Part shown: positions 37,770 through 46,149 of the stretch, in pieces
Layout: every line of letters begins with the position of its first letter
How positions within the stretch are numbered: the first letter of the stretch is position 1
Assembly: GCF_029892285.1 (NCBI RefSeq)
Contig: NZ_JARXVM010000001.1
Coordinates: forward strand, 124,001 to 188,000
Length of the DNA: 64,000 bases
Direction of reading: 5' to 3'
Source of the DNA: Rhizobium sp. SG_E_25_P2
GTDB lineage: Bacteria; Pseudomonadota; Alphaproteobacteria; Rhizobiales; Rhizobiaceae
The notes under the pieces: generated by a model
Told to the model about the DNA's origin: nothing
Databases searched by the model: none
What the model saw: only the letters and a program-made list of their open reading frames with translations
Program-made: the position numbers and the translations under genes

Positions 37770-37852
37770 CAAGCGTCTCCAGTCTTGTTTCGGCTGATGT
37801 CGGCGCAGCGGGACCGCTTTGCAAGGGCCCAAGTGGATGGTATCACGACGCC

Positions 37853-38143
37853 ATGACCGAAAAACCGCGCATCACCATTCTCTACTGCACCCAATGCAAC
37901 TGGCTGCTTCGCGCCGGCTGGATGGCGCAGGAATTGCTCCAGACCTTCGGCCAAAGTCTCGGCGAAGTGGCGCTCATTCCGGGCACAGGCGGCAATTTCG
38001 AGATTCGTATCGACGGCGAACTCGTCTGGGAGCGCAAGCGCGACGGCGGCTTTCCGGGTCCGAAGGACCTCAAGCAGCGGATTCGGGACATCATCGAACC
38101 GGAACGCGATCTCGGCCATGTCGATCGCGTCGACAAGACCTGA
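37853..38143 (+). CDS. SelT/SelW/SelH (Rdx) family selenoprotein-like protein
   Basis: A small thioredoxin-like protein (96 residues) with YCTQCNWLLRAGWMAQELLQ, a CxxC motif in the family position where eukaryotic homologues have selenocysteine. It continues with GTGGNFEIRIDGELVWERK and the family GGFPGPKDLKQRIRD. Here both active positions are Cys, so it is not a selenoprotein. A redox role is inferred from the family; partners are unknown. It stands alone, divergent from the EI24 gene. Confidence 0.9.
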   Translation: MTEKPRITILYCTQCNWLLRAGWMAQELLQTFGQSLGEVALIPGTGGNFEIRIDGELVWERKRDGGFPGPKDLKQRIRDIIEPERDLGHVDRVDKT

Positions 38144-38225
38144 GCTGTTCAGTCAGTGTAGATAGCCGGCATGATGAGAGCGGCGTTCGACACGCCGCTC
38201 TAACTGCCTTCCAGTTCTGAACCGC

Positions 38226-38624
38226 TCAGCGATAGGGCGAGCGGCAGACCTTGTAATAGCCGTCATAGGCCAGGAAACGGTTCGTCGCCGGATTGTAGGA
38301 CTGATACCGGTTTAGGCACCACCGCACATGAGCGTTATAACCCGAACGCACCACGACGCGCGGGGCGGGGCGGATGATCACGCGCGGCTGCACATAAACC
38401 GTGCGCGGGCGGTGATAGTAGCCCGGCCGAATGACGACGCGAGGGCCTGGACGCCAGACGCGCTTGCATCGCCAGCGGTTGCAGACGACGCGGGCCTGTG
38501 TGACATCGGTGCTCTTTTCAAGCTTCAACGGCTGCATGGATGGTTGAGCTTCCGCCACCGTTACCGGCGCGACCGCAGCCAGCGCAAGGACGCCGGCGAT
38601 TACAATGTTGCGCAATTGTGCCAT
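38226..38624 (-). CDS. BA14K-like secreted protein
   Basis: A 132-residue exported protein. It has a signal peptide (NIVIAGVLALAAVAPVTVAEA), then a basic Arg/Pro/Val/Tyr-rich middle (VVIRPGYYHRPRTVYVQP), and a C-terminal block RWCLNRYQSYNPATNRFLAY ending in a Cys and RSPYR. This block matches the BA14K family first described as a Brucella antigen with lectin-like activity. Four Cys suggest two disulfides. The ATG at 38624 has GAGAGGAA upstream. The family is nearly confined to Hyphomicrobiales. Confidence 0.78.
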   Translation of the reverse strand: MAQLRNIVIAGVLALAAVAPVTVAEAQPSMQPLKLEKSTDVTQARVVCNRWRCKRVWRPGPRVVIRPGYYHRPRTVYVQPRVIIRPAPRVVVRSGYNAHVRWCLNRYQSYNPATNRFLAYDGYYKVCRSPYR

Positions 38625-38639
38625 TTCATTTCCTCTCAC

Positions 38640-38900
38640 ATTGGGAAGCGTTTCGCTTCAAGTGTCCCTTGCGCTAGACGTTTCATCGCGTCTTTTATTT
38701 TGTATGCGTCGATATTCAGCCCGCAACCAGCCTTTTGCAACACAATTGTGGGCGGTCGGGTTCCTTATATCACCACGTCGAATATTAGGCTTTGCTCCAG
38801 ATCATCCAACTGTGATTTTTTTTCGAACGGCGGAAGTCTGGAAATCTCGGCGCTTTGCGCCGGTCTGCGTTTTGGCCCGCAGATTTCTTGAAATTGGCTG
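38640..38900. other. AT-rich intergenic region between the BA14K-like gene and tRNA-Leu
   Basis: About 260 bases with clearly lower GC than the flanks and T-rich runs near 38690-38705 and 38815-38825. ACAATTGT near 38740 is a short perfect palindrome. No gene in this stretch is supported: the overlapping short frames show no family features. It presumably carries the promoter of the BA14K-like gene. Confidence 0.4.
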
Positions 38901-38929
38901 TTGACACAAAACAGTCACGCGGCTAATTG
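38901..38929 (+). promoter_or_regulatory. promoter of tRNA-Leu
   Basis: A perfect TTGACA -35 (38901-38906), a 17-base spacer and TAATTG -10 (38924-38929). Transcription would start just before the tRNA at 38940. Confidence 0.65.
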
Positions 38930-38939
38930 CTCCCTCGTC

Positions 38940-39026
38940 GCCCAGATGGCGGAATTGGTAGACGCGCCAGCTTCAGGTGCTGGTTCCCGAAAGGGAGTGG
39001 AGGTTCGAGTCCTCTTCTGGGCACCA
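38940..39026 (+). tRNA. tRNA-Leu (anticodon CAG)
   Basis: An 87-base class II tRNA. The acceptor stem GCCCAGA pairs with TCTGGGC, followed by A and an encoded CCA. The anticodon stem-loop CCAGC-TTCAGGT-GCTGG gives anticodon CAG, reading CUG. It has a long variable arm (GTTCCCGAAAGGGAGT) and T-loop GTTCGAGTC. Long variable arm and anticodon agree on leucine. Confidence 0.97.
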
Positions 39027-39051
39027 TTTCTCACCTATTTTCAATAGGTTA

Positions 39052-39079
39052 AAAAAGCCCGCCGAAAGGCGGGCTTTTT
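39052..39079 (+). terminator. terminator after tRNA-Leu
   Basis: AAAAAGCCCGCC, loop GAAA, GGCGGGCTTTTT form a perfect 12-bp stem with a GNRA tetraloop and T-run. A smaller hairpin (ACCTATT-TTC-AATAGGT, 39033-39049) precedes it and may aid 3' processing. Confidence 0.88.
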
Positions 39080-39164
39080 GCTTTCGCGCACTGTCATTTA
39101 CCTTGCGCGACGGCACGTTTCGCGCAAGATACTCTGATCACCCTCGCCACGGGAGAGCCGTGAC

Positions 39165-40043
39165 ATGCAAGATGCAAACATTCTAGATCTCGATTTCCGA
39201 GAGCCTGAAACAAGCCCGGACTTCGAACGGGTGGTCAATTGGCGCGGCTTCACGCTGCAGCACGCCAGCCTGGCTCTTCCGGCTGAGTATGAGTTCGCAT
39301 GGAACGGCGCGACCCATTATTTTGCGGCCCATGATCTCGTCTTGGATCGAGGCGAAATGCATGTGGATGGCATGGAGCCGATCGTAGGCCGCGATTTACG
39401 GAACAAGATGACCTACATTCCAGCCGGCCATTCCCTGACGGGTTGGGCAGCGCCGGTGGGCCGCAAAAATAGTTTCACCATCGTCAATTTCGATCCCGGC
39501 CTCGTCAGCGAGGAATTGGAACGCGACTTTTCGGAAAACGCCTTCAAGCCGCAGGTCTATTTCGAAGACGAGCGCCTGGCCTCGACGATGCGCAAGATAG
39601 AGCGACAACTCGTCGAAGGCGGATCAAACCTGTATCTTGAGACGCTGGGTCTGCTGGCCGCTCTTGAAATCGCGGAATTCATGGTCGAGGAGACCCGGCA
39701 TGTCACCTTCCGGCGTGGCGGCCTCAACCGCCTGCAGATGAAGATGCTGACCGAATATATCGACGCTCACCTGGCCGAAGACGTATCGCTGGATCGACTG
39801 GCCGGTCTGGTGCGGTTGAGCCGCTTTCACTTCTCGCGCTCGTTCAAATCCGCTTTCGGCGTTTCGCCCGTCAAATTCGTCACCAGCCGACGGCTTGCCA
39901 AAGCCAAGCTGCTCCTGGCAGGCCCGCGGCTCGGTCTTTCGGAAGTGGCCGCCGCCGTAGGCTTCGGCAGCGTGCAACAGTTCATCAAGGTGTTTCGCGA
40001 AGACACCCGGATGACTCCCGGCGAATATCGCCGCAACCTATGA
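39165..40043 (+). CDS. AraC family transcriptional regulator
   Basis: A 292-residue regulator. The N-terminal ~180 residues form an effector or dimer domain with no family I can name. The C-terminal AraC DNA-binding domain has two helix-turn-helices: MLTEYIDAHLAEDVSLDRLA, then LSRFHFSRSFKSAFGVSPVK, then GLSEVAAAVGFGSVQQFIKV and FREDTRMTPGEYRR. It is convergent with the UPF0303 gene 21 bases away. Its targets are not evident. Confidence 0.9.
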   Translation: MQDANILDLDFREPETSPDFERVVNWRGFTLQHASLALPAEYEFAWNGATHYFAAHDLVLDRGEMHVDGMEPIVGRDLRNKMTYIPAGHSLTGWAAPVGRKNSFTIVNFDPGLVSEELERDFSENAFKPQVYFEDERLASTMRKIERQLVEGGSNLYLETLGLLAALEIAEFMVEETRHVTFRRGGLNRLQMKMLTEYIDAHLAEDVSLDRLAGLVRLSRFHFSRSFKSAFGVSPVKFVTSRRLAKAKLLLAGPRLGLSEVAAAVGFGSVQQFIKVFREDTRMTPGEYRRNL

Positions 40044-40064
40044 CTGTTCGTCCACTGTTCGTCC

Positions 40065-40565
40065 TCAAACCTGCGGCAGATCGACCTTCAGATAGGCCGC
40101 AATCGCCTCCACCGCCATGCGGTGATCGTCACGTTGCGGCAAGCCCGACACGGTAAGCGCGGCGACGACAAGCCCCCCGGCTGCAAAGCGAATGGGAAAA
40201 CTGCCGCCATGGGCTGCATAATCCTTGAGGTCCAGACCGATTTCCGGTCCGACGCTGCGCTGCTTCTCAGCCAGCAATTGACCATAGAGCAACGAGGATT
40301 GGCTGAAGCGCAGCGTGATATTGCTCTTGCGCCTCACCCATTCGTCATTGTCCGCCGCAGACCCCTGCAGCGCTGCGTGAAACAGGATGCGATTGGGCGT
40401 GCGGATATCGACGACAACAGGAGCATGCTGGCCCCTTGCGATCGCCATGGTCATGGAGCCCAGGTCGAAAGCCTGGTCCTCGTTGAAATGCTGGAAGACA
40501 GCCAGTTTCTCCTGTCGCTTCAAGGTTTCAATCAGGTCTGCGCCGGCGTCATTGGTCTTGCTCAT
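40065..40565 (-). CDS. UPF0303 / GlcG-HbpS-like (heme-degrading domain) protein
   Basis: A 166-residue protein with KRQEKLAVFQHFNEDQAFDL, APVVVDIRTPNRILFHAAL, DNDEWVRRKSNITLRFSQSS and YAAHGGSFPIRF, the UPF0303 pattern. The fold belongs to the GlcG/HbpS superfamily, some members of which bind or degrade heme. A heme role here is inference. The ATG at 40565 has GGAGGA upstream; the frame extends to 40625 without support. Confidence 0.85.
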   Translation of the reverse strand: MSKTNDAGADLIETLKRQEKLAVFQHFNEDQAFDLGSMTMAIARGQHAPVVVDIRTPNRILFHAALQGSAADNDEWVRRKSNITLRFSQSSLLYGQLLAEKQRSVGPEIGLDLKDYAAHGGSFPIRFAAGGLVVAALTVSGLPQRDDHRMAVEAIAAYLKVDLPQV

Positions 40566-40637
40566 GCGATCCTCCACAACGACGTCCGACGATGATAACG
40601 CGACGCCCTTTACGACTGTTTCCAAATTTCTCTCGAA

Positions 40638-41603
40638 TTATTCCGATGGCCAATCCAGCCAATCGCGAATCAACCGATAGGCGACGGCGCCGCTGACCGG
40701 CACGACAATCTCATCTGGATGCCGCCCCTCGATCATCGCCTCGACATCCTGGCGCGAAAACCACCGGCAGTCTTCGAGCTCCTGCGTGTCGCGTGAAATA
40801 TCCAGAGTTCTAGCCTCGGCGTAGCAACCTATCATCAGGGAATGCGGCATCGGCCAGGCTTGGCTCGCATGATAGCGGACGCAATCCGTCTCGATTCCGG
40901 ATTCTTCCAGAGTTTCGCGTCGCACTGCGGCCTCGATGGTTTCGCCGGGCTCCAGAAAGCCGGCAAGGCAGGAATACATGCCTGGCGGGAAATGCGGCGA
41001 ACGACCAAGCAGGCAGCGATCACCTTCGACATCGATCGCCAGCATGATCACCACGGGATCGGTGCGGGGGAAGTGTTCGGCGCCGCAGCCCGTGCATTTC
41101 CGCCTGTAGCCGCCGGCTTTGGGTTCAGTTTTCGCGCCGCATCTCCCGCAGAAGCGCGTCCCGATTGACCAGGACATCATCGCCGAGGCCTGCGCCGCCT
41201 CGCCGAGAGCCGAGTCATTCAAAAGCGCCTCGCGCATCAGGGCCCTGCAATCGGCGAATTTAAGATGATCGACAGGAATCTCAGGGTCGACGCCCACGGG
41301 CACCGCCAACCGCGGCGCGCCGCTTTCTTCGAAACCAAGCAGGATCGTCTCGTCGAAATCCGGCTTCAGGTCCGGCAGTTCATAAGGCGCAAACAGCGGA
41401 TCGATGACCTCGTTCTCATGCTTGAGCACAAGCTTGGAACCCGCAAGCGCATAAAAGAGCGCGCCGTCGATACGCACGGCCTTTTCGATACAGTCGTCCT
41501 CCCGATGCTCGGATCGGCGATCCAGGCGATTACCGGAAAAGGCGACGAGGCTGGACGCCTCCGGATGCGGTCGAGGAGTGTCAAATATGCTGCGGCTTCC
41601 CAT
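40638..41603 (-). CDS. nudC: NAD(+) diphosphatase (NudC-type Nudix hydrolase)
   Basis: Cleaves NADH/NAD to NMN and AMP, and in some bacteria removes NAD caps from RNA. The 321 residues include a zinc ribbon (CGRCGAKTEPKAG and CTGCG), a Nudix box GFLEPGETIEAAVRRETLEE with all catalytic Glu positions, and the SQAWPMPHSLM motif (SQPWPFPxS type) that separates NudC from other Nudix enzymes. Its ATG shares a base with the stop of the HIT gene, so the two are coupled. Confidence 0.95.
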   Translation of the reverse strand: MGSRSIFDTPRPHPEASSLVAFSGNRLDRRSEHREDDCIEKAVRIDGALFYALAGSKLVLKHENEVIDPLFAPYELPDLKPDFDETILLGFEESGAPRLAVPVGVDPEIPVDHLKFADCRALMREALLNDSALGEAAQASAMMSWSIGTRFCGRCGAKTEPKAGGYRRKCTGCGAEHFPRTDPVVIMLAIDVEGDRCLLGRSPHFPPGMYSCLAGFLEPGETIEAAVRRETLEESGIETDCVRYHASQAWPMPHSLMIGCYAEARTLDISRDTQELEDCRWFSRQDVEAMIEGRHPDEIVVPVSGAVAYRLIRDWLDWPSE

Positions 41604-42004
41604 CAGATCGCCTCCAGAACGCGGTTGGCGAAGGCGTCAATCTCTTCCGTGGAATAGGGCTCGCGCGTCCCATAGCCCCAGACCGGCGCCGGCCAGTTGG
41701 GATCTCCAGCGCTGCGGGCCACCACATGCACATGCAGTTGCCGAACAATGTTGCCGATAGCGGCGATGTTGACTTTCTCGCAACCTGTCACCTTCTTCAG
41801 CGCCGCGCCGACAAGATTGGTCTCGAAGGTCAGCATCGCCTGGTCCAGAGGAGCGAGGTCGAACAGTTCCGAAAGGCCGTCGCGCTGGGGAACCAGGATG
41901 AGCCAGGGCCAACGGCGATCATTCATGAGCCGGAGCTCGCAGAGCCCAATCCGCACGATCAGCGCGGAATCATTCGACAATCTCTCATCCAGCGTGAACG
42001 CCAT
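41603..42004 (-). CDS. HIT domain-containing protein
   Basis: A 133-residue nucleotide-binding protein of the histidine-triad superfamily. WLILVPQRDGLSELFDL and EKVNIAAIGNIVRQLHVHVV match the fold. The triad reads Q-L-H-V-H-V-V, so Gln replaces the first His; the last two are kept. Alphaproteobacterial members share this change. Pairing with nudC suggests a role in nucleotide metabolism. Confidence 0.88.
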   Translation of the reverse strand: MAFTLDERLSNDSALIVRIGLCELRLMNDRRWPWLILVPQRDGLSELFDLAPLDQAMLTFETNLVGAALKKVTGCEKVNIAAIGNIVRQLHVHVVARSAGDPNWPAPVWGYGTREPYSTEEIDAFANRVLEAI

Positions 42005-42069
42005 TGGGGCCCTTCCCTTGTCTTGATGTTGTTTTTCCTCATCAGATACCAGATAATTTCAAGATTGGC

Positions 42070-42098
42070 TTGCAATCAGAAAAGATATTGACGATATG
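42070..42098 (+). promoter_or_regulatory. promoter of the SRP RNA gene
   Basis: TTGCAA (42070-42075), a 17-base spacer and GATATG (42093-42098), placing the start near 42104 at the RNA's 5' end. The region is AT-rich. Confidence 0.45.
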
Positions 42099-42102
42099 GA
42101 CA

Positions 42103-42203
42103 GCGGGAGGCTGGTGGTGGACGCGCCACTCGCCAACTTGGTCAGGTCCGGAAGGAAGCAGCCACAACGAGCTTCGGTACGGGTCATCGTGCCGGCCTCC
42201 CAC
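42103..42203 (+). ncRNA. ffs: signal recognition particle RNA (small bacterial 4.5S type)
   Basis: The conserved apical domain GGTCAGGTCCGGAAGGAAGC (with the AGCAGCC that follows) is present near 42140-42163. The ends GGGAGGC (42105-42111) and GCCTCCC (42195-42201) close the long hairpin. It is about 100 bases, as in Gram-negative SRP RNA. It pairs with Ffh to target nascent membrane proteins. A T-rich stretch (CCCTTTCTCTTTT) follows. Its place just before dnaX is common in rhizobia. Confidence 0.93.
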
Positions 42204-42316
42204 CCTTTCTCTTTTCCAGTGGATCACAAGCAGGAACAATCTGACGGAATTTCCTTTTCCGATCGGATGCTTTAGCTTGCGCCGGCGAAAAGATCGCGAT
42301 CAAAGGCGGATGAAGC

Positions 42317-44128
42317 TTGAGCGCAGAGACTGACAAGACCGGTTACCGGGTTCTGGCCCGTAAATATCGCCCCAAGGACTTCTCCGACCTCATGGTCGGC
42401 CAGGAGGCGATGGTCCGCACGCTCACCAACGCCTTCGAGACCGGCCGCATCGCCCAGGCCTATATGCTCACCGGCGTCCGCGGCGTGGGCAAGACCACGA
42501 CCGCCCGCATTCTGGCGCGCGCCCTGAATTACAAGACCGATGCGATCGACAAGCCTACCATCGACCTGCGCGAGCCCGGCTTGCATTGCCAGGCGATCAT
42601 GGAAGGCCGCCATGTCGACGTGATCGAGATGGACGCGGCCTCCCATACCGGCATCGACGATATCCGGGAGATTATCGAGCAGGTGCGCTACAAGCCGGCT
42701 TCGGCGCGCTACAAGGTCTATATCATCGACGAAGTGCACATGCTGTCGACGGCCGCGTTCAACGGGCTGCTGAAGACGCTCGAAGAGCCGCCGGAACATG
42801 TGAAATTCATCTTCGCGACCACCGAAATCCGCAAGGTGCCGGTCACCGTTCTGTCGCGCTGCCAGCGTTTCGACCTCAGGCGCATCTCGGCGGCGGACCT
42901 GACCCATCTTTTCAGCACCATCGCCGAGAAGGAAGGCATCCAGGCCGAGACCGAAGCGCTGGCGCTGATCGCACGGGCGGCGGAAGGCTCAGCGCGCGAC
43001 GGCCTGTCGCTGATGGACCAGGCGATCGCCCATGGCGCAGGCGTGGTGGAAACAGACGCGGTGCGCGCCATGCTCGGTCTCGCCGACCGCGCCCGCATCG
43101 CCGATCTCTTCCGCCATATCGTCAAGGGCGACGTCGCAGCCGCGCTCAATGAGTTCTCCGAGCAATACGCCGCCGGCGCCAATCCGGTTGTAGTGCTCAA
43201 CGATCTCGCCGACTTCACCCATCTGGTCACCCGGCTGAAATATATTCCGGACGCCGCCAACGACCCGTCGCTCTCCGAAATCGAGCGGGTGCAGGGCGCC
43301 GAGCTTGCAAAATCGGTGGCGGTGACCGCGCTGTCGCGCATCTGGCAGATGCTGCTGAAGGGCATTCCCGAGACCGAAAACGCATCCCGACCGTTTGGCG
43401 CGGCCGAAATGGTGTTGATCCGCCTGACGCATGCGGGCTCCCTTCCCTCGCCCGAAGACGCGGCGCGCCGGCTGGCGGGCATGATGAATGGCGAAACCGG
43501 CGTCGCGACGTCGGCCCCGCGCGGCGGCAATGGCGGCGGCCCGCAAGCCATGGCGGCCTCTGACAACAGAAGCTATCAATCCATGGCTCCGTCGTCGCCC
43601 TCGGGCGGCGCGACCATGCTGCGGGCAGTGCCGTCCTCGTCGCCGCAACCGATGCAAGATCTCCGACCATCGCCTGCTGCGAAGGCTGACGACTTGCCCA
43701 AGATCAATCTGCGATCGCTGGCCGATGTCGCCCAGCTCGCGGGCGACAAGCGCGATATGAAGCTGAAGGCGCAGTTGCGGCAATTCGTCCGGCCTGTGCG
43801 GATGGAGCCCGGCAAGATCGAGCTGGCGCTGTCGCCGGATGCGCCGAAAAGCCTGGTCGGCGAATTATCCACGCGGCTCAGGGAATGGACCGGCCAGCAT
43901 TGGCTCGTGGTGATCTCCAGGGAACCGGGCGGGCTCACCCTCGTTGAGGCCGAAGCGAAGGAACGCGACGACCGCGTGGCGGATGCGCGCGCCGACCCGG
44001 ATGTCGCCGCCATTCTGGCGCGCTATCCGGGCGCCAAGATCACCGATGTGCGGGTGACGGCAACACCCGATGACGACAATGAAGACGCCGTCGCCGCTGA
44101 CGAGGCGCTCGACGATTTCGACGAATAA
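42317..44128 (+). CDS. dnaX: DNA polymerase III subunit gamma/tau
   Basis: The clamp-loader ATPase, 603 residues. It has VLARKYRPKDFSDLMVGQEA, Walker A GVRGVGKTTTARILARAL, Walker B YIIDEVHMLST, sensor 1 FIFATTEIRKVPVTVLSRCQ and the lid RRISAADLTHLF. The four-Cys zinc module of E. coli DnaX is reduced to a single Cys (GLHCQAIMEGR). The C-terminal part holds a low-complexity linker and a tau-like domain. I see no slippery heptamer, so a frameshifted gamma is not predicted. The start is a TTG at 42317. It is followed by ybaB after 12 bases. Confidence 0.95.
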   Translation: MSAETDKTGYRVLARKYRPKDFSDLMVGQEAMVRTLTNAFETGRIAQAYMLTGVRGVGKTTTARILARALNYKTDAIDKPTIDLREPGLHCQAIMEGRHVDVIEMDAASHTGIDDIREIIEQVRYKPASARYKVYIIDEVHMLSTAAFNGLLKTLEEPPEHVKFIFATTEIRKVPVTVLSRCQRFDLRRISAADLTHLFSTIAEKEGIQAETEALALIARAAEGSARDGLSLMDQAIAHGAGVVETDAVRAMLGLADRARIADLFRHIVKGDVAAALNEFSEQYAAGANPVVVLNDLADFTHLVTRLKYIPDAANDPSLSEIERVQGAELAKSVAVTALSRIWQMLLKGIPETENASRPFGAAEMVLIRLTHAGSLPSPEDAARRLAGMMNGETGVATSAPRGGNGGGPQAMAASDNRSYQSMAPSSPSGGATMLRAVPSSSPQPMQDLRPSPAAKADDLPKINLRSLADVAQLAGDKRDMKLKAQLRQFVRPVRMEPGKIELALSPDAPKSLVGELSTRLREWTGQHWLVVISREPGGLTLVEAEAKERDDRVADARADPDVAAILARYPGAKITDVRVTATPDDDNEDAVAADEALDDFDE

Positions 44129-44140
44129 GAACAGGAGCGA

Positions 44141-44467
44141 ATGATGAAAGACCTCATGGGCATGATGGGCAAGGTCAAGGAGATGCAGGCCAAGATGGAG
44201 AAGGTCCAGGCCGAGATCGCCGCCATGAGCATCGAAGGCAAGGCAGGCGGCGGCCTCGTGACCGTCGTGCTCGACGGCAAGGGTCACTTGACCGCGCTGA
44301 AGATCGATCCGTCGCTGTTCAAGGAAGACGATGTCGAGATCCTCGAAGACCTGATCGTCGCCGCCCACAAGGACGCCAAGGACAAGGGCGAAGCCCAGGC
44401 TCAGGAAAAGATGGCGACATTGACCGCCGGCATGCCGCTGCCGCCCGGCATGAAGTTTCCGTTCTGA
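44141..44467 (+). CDS. ybaB: YbaB/EbfC nucleoid-associated protein
   Basis: A 108-residue DNA-binding dimer: [20 protein letters not shown] helix, [20 protein letters not shown], and [20 protein letters not shown]. Typical partner of dnaX and recR. AGGAG lies upstream of the ATG pair (44141/44144). Confidence 0.93.
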   Translation: MMKDLMGMMGKVKEMQAKMEKVQAEIAAMSIEGKAGGGLVTVVLDGKGHLTALKIDPSLFKEDDVEILEDLIVAAHKDAKDKGEAQAQEKMATLTAGMPLPPGMKFPF

Positions 44468-44474
44468 TTTGATG

Positions 44475-44498
44475 AAGGGGCGGGCGACTGCCCTTTTT
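44475..44498 (+). terminator. probable terminator after ybaB
   Basis: AAGGGGC pairs with GCCCTT (one bulged G) around an 8-base loop, followed by five T. It ends at the stop codon of the convergent hydrolase. Confidence 0.5.
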
Positions 44499-45388
44499 CA
44501 CAGGAAGCGGCGCTGCGGCCAGGGATTGGTTCCATCATGTAGCCAGTTGAGCGCATCGCTCCAGAAGCCGTGCTCATGGCGTGAATGGAAAAGGTCGAAA
44601 TGGCCGATTCGCGCGAAACCGTAGTCGGAAGGCTCCAACATGACAGCGGCTTTCTTTGCGTTGGGATAGGCGCCCAATGCCCGCAATAGTGCAGGTTTCG
44701 TCCCATAAGGGTCGTCGCTGACGCTGACCGCCAGCAACGGCGCGGAGACCGCCGCAAAGCCTTGTGCCACATGCTCACGCTCCGCCTCAGGCAGGCGAGC
44801 CGCGTAGTCGCGCCCCTTGAAGCTCCATTCATTCGCCACGCCGGCAGGCAGGTCTTCCAGCCAGCCAAGCCGCTTTCCGGGAAAATACCCCAAAGCAGCG
44901 GTCAGCGCGGGCATGATCACATGCCATCTCAGCAGAAGTTTCATCACTTGCGACGGGGCGTAATCGCGCCAATGCGCGAATTGAGCGCCGACCGTGAGGA
45001 TACGGGCGACATGGCGAATGCTCGGCGCATAGCCGGGAAGAAAGCCGCCGATGCTATGGCCGACCAGCATCACCGGTCTTTTGCCCGCTACGCTCAACGC
45101 CAAGGTCAGCGCCGCTTCGACGTCCCGCTCGCCCCAGCATCGCCAGTCGCAGCCGCGAAGCTGCCTCAGATTCGCAGGGCGCGACAGACCAATGCCGCGA
45201 TAATCAAAGGTCAGCGCCAAATATCCGTTTTGAGCCAAAAACGCCGCGAAATAATGGTAGTAGCGCGCCCGCACCCCGGTCGCGGCGTTGATGACCACGA
45301 CACCGCGACGCATGTCGGGGGCGCTCCACCAATGGCCCTTCAGCGGATAGCCATCCGTCGCCTGGAATTCGACCTGTTGCGGCTGCAT
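44498..45388 (-). CDS. alpha/beta hydrolase
   Basis: A 296-residue hydrolase-fold protein. LALTFDYRGIGLSRP is the early strand and loop, and PVMLVGHSIGGFLPG holds the nucleophile Ser in GHSIG. A late HFDLFHSRHEHGFW contains candidate catalytic His residues. It resembles YheT/serine aminopeptidase-like esterases. Substrate unknown. It sits with the MOSC gene on the reverse strand between ybaB and recR. Confidence 0.83.
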   Translation of the reverse strand: MQPQQVEFQATDGYPLKGHWWSAPDMRRGVVVINAATGVRARYYHYFAAFLAQNGYLALTFDYRGIGLSRPANLRQLRGCDWRCWGERDVEAALTLALSVAGKRPVMLVGHSIGGFLPGYAPSIRHVARILTVGAQFAHWRDYAPSQVMKLLLRWHVIMPALTAALGYFPGKRLGWLEDLPAGVANEWSFKGRDYAARLPEAEREHVAQGFAAVSAPLLAVSVSDDPYGTKPALLRALGAYPNAKKAAVMLEPSDYGFARIGHFDLFHSRHEHGFWSDALNWLHDGTNPWPQRRFL

Positions 45389-45475
45389 GGTCCCCTCGCC
45401 TGTTGCGGCGGCAGGATGCCCTCAGGGAGCGGTGGCGACTAGCGCCGCAAGCTTCAACTTTGGTATGATTTGGCC

Positions 45476-46093
45476 TCACCTGGCCAAGATCATCGCCCGC
45501 AGTCTCTCGCCGATCGGCGCTGCGAGAAACCGGGTTTTCGTCTCTTCATCCTGCCGTTTCCCATGAGACCGCATCAACTCCGGCAGACCCACGCGGTCGC
45601 CGACGAACCGGATGTATTCCACGGCGTCGCCCGCACGCACGACGCCCTCTTCGAGCACGCGGGCATAGGCGCCGGGTCGCGCCGCGGCGGCATAGCGTTT
45701 GACCATCAGCGGATCTTCCATATGGGCTGCGAATGTGGCGCAAGGCGTGCGGGCGGAGGTCACTTCCAGCAGCACGTCTCCAATCCGAAACCGGTCGCCG
45801 ACCGCGACGTCGCGATTGTCCAAGCCGTCGATCAGCAAATTCTCGCCGAAGGTTCCGGCGGGCAAGTCACGCCCCAACTGGGATCGCCACCAGTCGTAAT
45901 CCAATGAGCCCTCGATATAGACGGCCTGATCCGGTCCGCCATGATATTTCCGGTTGATGATCCGGTCGCCAGCCAACCCTTCGCGGTCGATCATCACGGG
46001 ATGGTCCACGGGCCGCTTGTCGATGCCGCTCTTGCCGGAGGTTTTTCCGGCCACCGGCTTGGCGTCGCCGATCGAAACTGCGAGCAGGCGCAT
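45476..46093 (-). CDS. MOSC domain protein (YiiM-like)
   Basis: A 205-residue MOSC-domain protein. [20 protein letters not shown] is the family block and [12 protein letters not shown] contains the conserved Cys that would take a sulfur or oxo ligand of the molybdenum cofactor. YiiM-type proteins reduce N-hydroxylated compounds and purine analogues. The ATG at 46093 has GGAGG upstream. It is divergent from recR. Confidence 0.87.
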   Translation of the reverse strand: MRLLAVSIGDAKPVAGKTSGKSGIDKRPVDHPVMIDREGLAGDRIINRKYHGGPDQAVYIEGSLDYDWWRSQLGRDLPAGTFGENLLIDGLDNRDVAVGDRFRIGDVLLEVTSARTPCATFAAHMEDPLMVKRYAAAARPGAYARVLEEGVVRAGDAVEYIRFVGDRVGLPELMRSHGKRQDEETKTRFLAAPIGERLRAMILAR

Positions 46094-46149
46094 GGTTTTT
46101 TCCTCCAGGTGATTCACAGATCCTCGATAGATGCGCTAAAAGCCTCGGC

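Noticed and set aside
42317-44128. Programmed frameshift producing gamma from dnaX
   Set aside because: No slippery A-rich heptamer with a downstream stop and hairpin was found.
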